Positions 5,895-10,215 of a stretch of DNA of 10,215 nt are shown here, piece after piece. The notes beneath the pieces were generated by a model. That model saw only the letters and a program-made list of their open reading frames with translations, had not been told where the DNA came from and did not search any database. The stretch spans positions 1-10,215 of the forward strand of contig CALWXY010000157.1 of the NCBI GenBank assembly GCA_944385595.1, read 5' to 3'. The translations under genes and the position numbers were made by a program. Every line of letters begins with the position of its first letter. Position 1 is the first letter of the stretch. This DNA is from an uncultured Oscillospiraceae bacterium. Its GTDB lineage: Bacteria > Bacillota > Clostridia > Oscillospirales > Oscillospiraceae.

Positions 5895-7645
5895 CAGTGC
5901 TCAGCCTCCTTTCCCTCGTCGAAGTCGCCGCCGCCGGACATCTGCGCCTCGCAGATGTCGCGGTAGATTTCGTTCGTCTCCATGAGGCGCTCGTGCGTGT
6001 CGAAGCCGCTCACGCGTCCGTCGTCGAGGACGAGGATTCTGTCGGCGTCCTTAACCGAGGATATGCGCTGCGCGATGATCAGCTTGGTCGTGCCGGGTAT
6101 GCGCTCGGCGAAGGCCGAGCGTATGCGCGCGTCCGTCGCTGTGTCGACGGCGCTGGTGGAGTCGTCGAGGATGAGAATCTTCGGCTTTTTCAGCAGCGCC
6201 CTCGCTATGCAGAGGCGCTGCTTCTGGCCGCCGGAGACGTTCGCGCCGCCCTGCTCTATCCAGGTGTTGTAGCCGTCGGGGAAGCGCTCTATGAACTCGT
6301 CCGCGCAGGCGAGGCGGCAGGCCTCGCGGCACTCCTCCTCGGTGGCGTTCTCATTGCCCCAGCGCAGGTTCTCGAGTATGCTGCCGGAGAACAGCACGTT
6401 CTTCTGCAGCACCACGGAGACGGCGTTTCGCAGCGCCTCCATGTCGTACTCGCGCACGTCCCTGCCGCCGACACGCACAGCGCCGTCCGTTACGTCGTAC
6501 AGGCGGCTTATCAGGCTCACCAGGCTCGATTTGCCGCAGCCCGTGCCGCCTATGATGCCTATGGTCTCGCCCGCTCTGATGTGCAGGTCTATGTCGTGCA
6601 GGGTCTCCTCGCCGTCGCCGTGGCCATAGGAGAAGCCCACATGGTCGAAGTCTATGCTGCCGTCGGGAATGTCGAACACAGCGTTCTCCGGCTCGGCGAG
6701 GTCGGGGCGCTCGTTCAGCACCTCGGCTATACGCCGCGCGCTCGCGGCGCTCATAGTGAGCATGACGAATATCATGGACAGCATCATCAGCGACATGAGT
6801 ATGCCCATGACGTAGGAGAACATGCTGGTGAGGTTGCCGGTGCTCATGCCGCCGACGGATATGATGTTCGCGCCGAACCAGGATATGCCGATTATGCACG
6901 AGTAGACGACGAACATCATCACCGGGCTGTTGAAGGCCAGTATGCTCTCGGCCTTGATGAACAGGCGGCTCAGCTCGCCCGCCGCGCGGCGGAACTTGTC
7001 GTCCTCGTGCCGCTCGCGGACGTAGGCCTTGACCACGCGTATGGCCGAGACGTTCTCCTGCACGCTGACGTTCAGGTCGTCGTATCTGCGGAATACCAGG
7101 TCGAAAATCTTGAAGGTCGAGGCCATGATGACGGCCAGCGCAACTCCCAGCACCACAATGGCGCCGAGGAAGATGCAGCTCAGCTGCGCGTTGATGAAAA
7201 AGCACATGGCCATGCTGCACACAAGCATCAGCGGCGAGCGCACGGCTATGCGCAGCATCATCTGGAAAGCGTTCTGCACGTTCGTGACGTCGGTGGTCAT
7301 GCGGGTGACCAGTCCGGCGGTGCTGAACTTATCTATGTTCGAGAACGAGAAGGTCTGGATGTTCTCGTACATGGCGTCGCGCAGATTCGCCGCAAAGCCC
7401 GACGAGGCCGCCGCGGCGTATTTTCCGGCCAGCGCGCCGCAGATAAGGCTCAGCATGGCGAGGATCAGCATGATCACTCCGTTTATGTACACGCCGCGCA
7501 GGTCGCCCGCCTCGACGCTGTCTATAACGAATGCGATTATGAACGGGATGAGCACCTCAAGCAGAACCTCAAGCCCCGTGAACACAGGCGTGAGTATGGT
7601 CTCGCGCTTATACTGGCCAATTTTTGAGGCGAGAGTTCGTATCAT
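5894..7645 (-). CDS. ABC exporter subunit with degenerate ATP site (permease fused to ATPase)
   Basis: A 583-residue half-transporter with a six-helix-type membrane domain (about 15-300) and an ATPase domain. Walker A is GGTGCGKSS (366-374), Q-loop Q414, signature VSGGQ (470-474), Walker B KILILDD. The catalytic Glu position is Asp (D495) and the switch His is Gln (Q526, IIAQRIS). Glu-to-Asp plus His-to-Gln is the known signature of the degenerate half in heterodimeric exporters such as TM287/288 and BmrCD. The partner is the next gene, overlapping by one base. The start at 7645 lies just after AAAGGGGGGAG and overlaps the stop of a possible 12-codon leader ORF. The operon promoter lies at 7704-7731. 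A LysR-type regulator is divergent and probably controls it. Substrate unknown. Confidence 0.93.
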   Translation of the reverse strand: MIRTLASKIGQYKRETILTPVFTGLEVLLEVLIPFIIAFVIDSVEAGDLRGVYINGVIMLILAMLSLICGALAGKYAAAASSGFAANLRDAMYENIQTFSFSNIDKFSTAGLVTRMTTDVTNVQNAFQMMLRIAVRSPLMLVCSMAMCFFINAQLSCIFLGAIVVLGVALAVIMASTFKIFDLVFRRYDDLNVSVQENVSAIRVVKAYVRERHEDDKFRRAAGELSRLFIKAESILAFNSPVMMFVVYSCIIGISWFGANIISVGGMSTGNLTSMFSYVMGILMSLMMLSMIFVMLTMSAASARRIAEVLNERPDLAEPENAVFDIPDGSIDFDHVGFSYGHGDGEETLHDIDLHIRAGETIGIIGGTGCGKSSLVSLISRLYDVTDGAVRVGGRDVREYDMEALRNAVSVVLQKNVLFSGSILENLRWGNENATEEECREACRLACADEFIERFPDGYNTWIEQGGANVSGGQKQRLCIARALLKKPKILILDDSTSAVDTATDARIRSAFAERIPGTTKLIIAQRISSVKDADRILVLDDGRVSGFDTHERLMETNEIYRDICEAQMSGGGDFDEGKEAEH

Positions 7646-7680
7646 GCGGCGCTCCCCCCTTTTAATTTTACTATTCTCAT
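7642..7680 (-). CDS. Possible 12-residue leader peptide ORF of the ABC exporter operon
   Basis: On the minus strand ATG at 7680-7678 opens a 12-codon frame (MRIVKLKGGSAA) that stops at TGA 7644-7642, sharing ATGA with the exporter start. It has a near-perfect Shine-Dalgarno, AGGAGGG (7694-7688), 7 nt upstream, better spaced than many real genes here. The predicted transcription start (about 7697) lies just before that site, so this would be the first start codon on the mRNA. The exporter's own ribosome-binding site sits inside this ORF, so leader translation could expose it or couple to it. The peptide is basic and matches no family I know. In Bacillus subtilis the heterodimeric exporter BmrCD is controlled by translation of a leader ORF (bmrB). 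The parallel is by context only. The ORF could also be a chance frame. Confidence 0.45.
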   Translation of the reverse strand: MRIVKLKGGSAA

Positions 7681-7703
7681 TAAAAATCCCTCCTGACTAC
7701 TCT

Positions 7704-7731
7704 ATTTTACTCGAATTTCCTTGAATGTTAA
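7704..7731 (-). promoter_or_regulatory. Promoter of the ABC exporter operon
   Basis: On the minus strand TTAACA (7731-7726) and TAAAAT (7709-7704) lie 16 nt apart, each matching the sigma-A consensus at 5/6. Predicted start is 7697. The -35 box touches the -35 of the divergent LysR gene (TTGAAT, 7721-7726), so the two promoters are back to back and probably compete. Confidence 0.6.
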
Positions 7732-7749
7732 TTAAAAATATGTTATCGT
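7721..7749 (+). promoter_or_regulatory. Possible promoter of the first LysR gene
   Basis: TTGAAT (7721-7726), a 17-nt spacer and TATCGT (7744-7749) preceded by TG at 7741-7742 (extended -10). Each box is 4/6, so the promoter is probably weak, as is usual for LysR genes. The start would be near 7756, inside the 7749-7769 palindrome. Confidence 0.4.
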
Positions 7750-7769
7750 TAATAAATGATTTTTATTAA
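7749..7769. promoter_or_regulatory. LysR-type operator palindrome (T-N11-A)
   Basis: TTAATAAA (7749-7756) and TTTATTAA (7762-7769) are perfect inverted repeats with a 5-nt spacer. They contain T7753-N11-A7765, the core of LysR-type binding boxes. The centre (7759) is about 62 bases upstream of the predicted exporter start, where LysR recognition sites normally lie. It also covers the predicted start of the LysR gene, which suits autorepression. A/T-rich composition lowers specificity, so binding is inferred. Confidence 0.55.
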
Positions 7770-7781
7770 TCGGAGGCAAAA

Positions 7782-8669
7782 ATGAACACCTTCCAGCTCG
7801 CCTGCTTTGTCGCCGTGGCCGATACGCTCAGCTTCGCCCGCGCGGCGGAGCAGCTGAACGTCACCCAGCCCGCCATCACGCACCAGATACGCACGCTCGA
7901 GACGGAGCTGGGCGTCAAGCTCTTCCGCCGCAGCACCCGCTCCGTCTCGCTCACGCACGAGGGCGCCACCTTCCTCTCCGACGCCGGGCACATGCTCGCC
8001 ATAGCGGCGCGGGCCAAAAAGCGCTTCGGCGACCCCTCAGGCGACGAGCTGCGCGTCCTCTCCATAGGCTGCCACAGCTTTTCGCAGCTCTTCCTGCTGT
8101 CCGACGTGCTGCGCGAGATGTCGCAGCGCTTTTCCAACATCCACCCGCGCATGTTCTCCGCGCCGTTTCAGTACCTCAGCTCCATGCTCGACAACGGCGA
8201 TATAGACATAGTCCTCGCCTTCCGGAGCACCGAGCACAAAATACGCAGCACCGAGTTCACCGAGCTCGCCGAGGTGCCGGTGGTCTGCGCCTTCCCGGTG
8301 GGCAGCCCGCTCTCCGGGCGCGGGCCGCTCTCAATCTCCGACCTCGACGGCATGAAAATCATACTCAGCGACCCGCTGCGCGTCCCGGAGCGCATGAGGA
8401 GCGTCCAGCGCGAGCTGACCGCCTCGCGCCCGCTCGGCGACATACACTTCAGCGGCTCGCCGGAGGGCACGGCCATACTCGCCGCGGCGGGCTACGGCGT
8501 CGGCATACTGCCGCAGCTGCTCCTCCCGCCCGACCCGCAGCTCGACTGCGCGAGACTGCTCGACGCGGAGCCGCTCTCATTCGGCTTCTACTGCCGCCAC
8601 GCCGACGACGAGCCGCTCAAAACCTTCATACGCCTCATACGCCGCAATTTTTCCCCGCTCGCCGGCTGA
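7782..8669 (+). CDS. LysR-type transcriptional regulator, divergent from the ABC exporter
   Basis: A 295-residue regulator of normal LysR length. The N-terminal winged helix-turn-helix occupies about residues 1-60 (MNTFQLACFVAVADTLSFARAAEQLNVTQPAITHQI, then LETELGVKLFRRSTRSVSLTHEG). It is followed by a linker helix and the periplasmic-binding-protein-like effector domain from about residue 90 (LSIGCHSFSQ) to the end, including the G-x-G-I-L-P stretch near residue 245. The ATG has GGAGG 5 nt upstream. It is transcribed away from the ABC exporter operon across 136 bp containing both promoters and a T-N11-A palindrome, the standard layout for LysR regulators that control the divergent operon and themselves. 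The effector is unknown. The stop lies within a small inverted repeat. No true terminator separates it from the next LysR gene. Confidence 0.93.
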   Translation: MNTFQLACFVAVADTLSFARAAEQLNVTQPAITHQIRTLETELGVKLFRRSTRSVSLTHEGATFLSDAGHMLAIAARAKKRFGDPSGDELRVLSIGCHSFSQLFLLSDVLREMSQRFSNIHPRMFSAPFQYLSSMLDNGDIDIVLAFRSTEHKIRSTEFTELAEVPVVCAFPVGSPLSGRGPLSISDLDGMKIILSDPLRVPERMRSVQRELTASRPLGDIHFSGSPEGTAILAAAGYGVGILPQLLLPPDPQLDCARLLDAEPLSFGFYCRHADDEPLKTFIRLIRRNFSPLAG

Positions 8670-8683
8670 TTGTTTGCAATCAG
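8666..8683. repeat. Short inverted repeat over the first LysR stop and the second LysR -35 box
   Basis: CTGATTG (8666-8672), loop TTTG, CAATCAG (8677-8683). The 7-bp stem has no U-run on either strand (TAAAAAATC follows on plus), so it should not terminate well. It includes the TGA stop of the first LysR gene and overlaps the -35 box of the second, so it may be an operator. Confidence 0.45.
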
Positions 8684-8701
8684 TAAAAAATCTGTTATAA
8701 T
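8673..8701 (+). promoter_or_regulatory. Strong extended -10 promoter of the second LysR gene
   Basis: TGtTATAAT (8693-8701) is a perfect extended -10. TTTGCA (8673-8678) stands 17 nt upstream as a 4/6 -35. Start expected near 8708. This is the best consensus promoter in the window, unusual for a LysR gene, so autorepression is likely. Confidence 0.7.
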
Positions 8702-8736
8702 ATATATAATGAAAATATAATGATTTAGGTGATTGG

Positions 8737-9636
8737 ATGGAGACAAAAGCCCTGGAATATATACTCGAGATCGCGCGCTGCCGCAGCATAACCAAGGCCG
8801 CGCGCTCGCTGGGGATATCCCAGTCGGCTCTGAGCCAGATTCTGCTGCGCGTCGAGCGCGAGATTGGGGCCGTGATATTCATAAGGCAAAAGCGCGCGCT
8901 CAAGCTCACCGAGGCGGGCGAGCTGTATATAGAGGCGGCCGCCAAAATAGTCGACACCAAAAACCGCTTCCTCGCCAATCTGCAGGACCTCACCGCCGAG
9001 CGGCACATCCGCGTCGGCGTGACCTCCCAGTGGGGCATGGCCATGCTGCTCGAGATCCTGCCGGAGTTCCACGCCCTGTTCCCGGACGTGCCGGTCGAGC
9101 TTGTGCAGCGCAGCTACTCAGCCCTCATGAGCGAGTATGCGCAGTACCGCATCGACATAGCCGTCAGCACCTACCATATCAGCGACCCGCTGCCCGAAGA
9201 GGGCGAGGTGCTCCGCAAAGAGGAGATGAAGCTGTTCGTCAATAAAAACCACCCGTTCAGCGCCGCCCACGCGGGCGAATCCAGCATACCGGAGCAGCTC
9301 CTGCGCTCGGAGCTCGACGGCATGAGCTTCATCCGCTCGGCCAAGGGCTCGCTCTCGCGCCGCATGGAGGACGCCATGTTCGAGCGCATAGGCTTCGCGC
9401 CGCGCACCTTCTGCGAGGTGAACGACTACATCACCTTCATCAATCTGGTGGAGGCCGACCTCGGCTTTGCCTTCGTCTCGGCGGACTACGCCTCGCTCAG
9501 CAACAAGGTCAGCATCTGGAGCATGGAGCCGAAGCTGCTGCGCCGCAACATATTGCTGGTCCGCCCCGGCTTCGAGCGCGGCAAAGAGGCCGACTATCTA
9601 ATTGATAGAATCAAAAATTACAAGCTGTTCAAATAA
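8737..9636 (+). CDS. LysR-type transcriptional regulator (second, target unknown)
   Basis: A 299-residue regulator. The helix-turn-helix spans about residues 1-60 (METKALEYILEIARCRSITKAARSLGISQSALSQIL, then VEREIGAVIFIRQKRALKLTEAG). The effector domain starts at about residue 88 (HIRVGVTSQWGMAMLLEILPEFHALFPDVPVELV). It differs clearly from the upstream LysR protein in both domains, so it is not a recent duplicate. The ATG at 8737 follows AGGTG (8727-8731) by 5 nt, a moderate ribosome-binding site. It has its own promoter but no terminator before it, so some transcription may run in from the first LysR gene. Its only neighbours are that gene and convergent spoIVB, so it has no obvious adjacent target. 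A strong terminator follows directly. Confidence 0.92.
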   Translation: METKALEYILEIARCRSITKAARSLGISQSALSQILLRVEREIGAVIFIRQKRALKLTEAGELYIEAAAKIVDTKNRFLANLQDLTAERHIRVGVTSQWGMAMLLEILPEFHALFPDVPVELVQRSYSALMSEYAQYRIDIAVSTYHISDPLPEEGEVLRKEEMKLFVNKNHPFSAAHAGESSIPEQLLRSELDGMSFIRSAKGSLSRRMEDAMFERIGFAPRTFCEVNDYITFINLVEADLGFAFVSADYASLSNKVSIWSMEPKLLRRNILLVRPGFERGKEADYLIDRIKNYKLFK

Positions 9637-9663
9637 AAAAGAGCCAGGTTTTTACCTGGCTCT
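9635..9663. terminator. Bidirectional terminator between the second LysR gene and spoIVB
   Basis: GAGCCAGGT (9641-9649), loop TTTT, ACCTGGCTC (9654-9662). On the minus strand the stem is followed by six U (9640-9635), an excellent terminator for spoIVB, whose stop is 5 nt before the stem. On the plus strand the tail TCTCTTT is weaker but usable for the LysR gene. Confidence 0.9.
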
Positions 9664-9667
9664 CTCT

Positions 9668-10215
9668 TTATGCCGCGGCGCGCAGCATGGTGTCTATGCT
9701 TATGCCGTAGCCGCGGGTCGGGTCGGAGACGAGGACGTGCGTCACCGCGCCCACGAGCTTGCCGTCCTGGATTATCGGCGAGCCGCTCATGCCCTGGATT
9801 ATGCCGCCCGTCTCGCTCAGCAGGCGCTCATCGGTGACCCTTATCTGCATGCTTTTGCCGTCGGCGGCGTTGGGCGTCACCTTCTCGATCTCAATCTCAA
9901 ACTCCTCTATCTCGCTGCCGTGGATATTCGAATAAATCGTCGCCCTGCCCGGCCTTATCTCCGAGTCCGAGGCGGTCTCCAGCGTCTCCGCGCCGCCGGG
10001 GAAGTCGCTCATCTCGCCGAATATGCCGAAGGGCGTGTTGGAGCTGATGCTGCCCAGCTTGTCGCCGGAGTCGAACATGCCGCACAGCTCGCCCGGCGTG
10101 CCGGCGCGGCCGCGCACGATGTCCACTATCACCGACGGCGACACGCTCCCGCTCTCAGACGGCAGCAGGGTGTTGCTGTCGACGTCGTTCACGCCGTGTC
10201 CGAGCGCGCCGTATT
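9668..10215 (-). CDS. spoIVB: SpoIVB peptidase (family S55), C-terminal part, cut by the right edge
   Basis: About 182 residues of the serine peptidase that, in sporulating Firmicutes, is secreted from the forespore and triggers processing of pro-sigma-K by cleaving SpoIVFA. The frame is open to the window edge: upstream of the GTG at 10192 it continues YGALGHG, which is the conserved block carrying the catalytic histidine. The catalytic serine lies in GIIQGMSGSPII, followed by the family hallmark DGKLVGAVTHVLVSDPTRGYGI. The PDZ domain and signal segment would lie beyond the edge. It ends ...DTMLRAAA just before a terminator, with no gene after it on this strand. In many Bacilli and Clostridia spo0A follows spoIVB; here a convergent LysR gene occupies that place. 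Confidence 0.95.
   Translation of the reverse strand, partial: YGALGHGVNDVDSNTLLPSESGSVSPSVIVDIVRGRAGTPGELCGMFDSGDKLGSISSNTPFGIFGEMSDFPGGAETLETASDSEIRPGRATIYSNIHGSEIEEFEIEIEKVTPNAADGKSMQIRVTDERLLSETGGIIQGMSGSPIIQDGKLVGAVTHVLVSDPTRGYGISIDTMLRAAA

Noticed and set aside
5882..7627. A 581-codon open frame on the plus strand antisense to the other ABC subunit
   Set aside because: Same cause: low-complexity product with no domain, exactly opposite a gene with full ABC motifs.
7749..7991. Minus-strand frame at the start of the first LysR gene
   Set aside because: Antisense to the conserved helix-turn-helix coding region, with no ribosome-binding site or family match.
8666..8690. CTGATTG hairpin plus A-run as terminator of the first LysR gene
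   Set aside because: The tail after the stem on the plus strand is A-rich, not U-rich, and the 7-bp AT-rich stem is weak.
1..10215. CRISPR arrays, tRNA/rRNA genes, transposases, toxin-antitoxin or phage-defence genes
   Set aside because: I looked for regularly spaced direct repeats, cloverleaf-like sequences and recognisable proteins of these classes and found none.

Overview
The window is bacterial. It is GC-rich, with strongly G/C-ending codons in most genes, perfect Shine-Dalgarno sites, short Firmicutes-style intergenic regions and tight rho-independent terminators. A SpoIVB (S55) peptidase gene, a two-gene SUF-like minimal iron-sulfur (SMS) system and a BlaI-type repressor together point to a GC-rich, anaerobic, endospore-lineage Clostridia bacterium (Oscillospiraceae/Christensenellales-like). 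That placement is inference from gene content, not a database match.

Layout, left to right. (1) 1-412, minus: a BlaI/MecI-family repressor whose stop overlaps the start of a gene running off the left edge, the position usually held by a BlaR1/M56 sensor peptidase. (2) 592-1562, plus: a low-molecular-weight protein tyrosine phosphatase and a GNAT acetyltransferase, coupled by a 4-nt GTGA overlap. A perfect 11-bp inverted repeat lies on their promoter, and a strong bidirectional terminator follows. (3) 1600-1965, minus: a small, unassigned membrane protein, convergent to the acetyltransferase gene. (4) 2133-3792, plus: smsC-smsB, an ATPase plus scaffold pair of the SUF-like minimal type, ending in a strong terminator. 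(5) About 3849-4019: a chain of four palindromes between convergent genes. (6) 3999-7645, minus: the two subunits of a heterodimeric type IV ABC exporter. One subunit is canonical and the other has a degenerate ATP site. A possible 12-codon leader ORF precedes them, its stop overlapping the exporter start. (7) 7782-8669, plus: a LysR-type regulator divergent from the exporter, with a perfect T-N11-A palindrome in the shared 136-bp control region. (8) 8737-9636, plus: a second LysR-type regulator with its own strong extended -10 promoter. (9) 9668-10215, minus: the C-terminal part of SpoIVB, cut by the window edge.

Three pieces look functionally linked. First is a repressor-type operator in front of the phosphatase/acetyltransferase operon, divergent from a BlaI regulator. 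Second is a minimal Fe-S assembly operon without a linked cysteine desulfurase. Third is a probable drug or metabolite exporter controlled from a compact divergent region by LysR and possibly by leader translation. No CRISPR array, tRNA, rRNA, transposase or phage gene is visible. No gene-free stretch exceeds 300 bases; the longest is 3793-3998.
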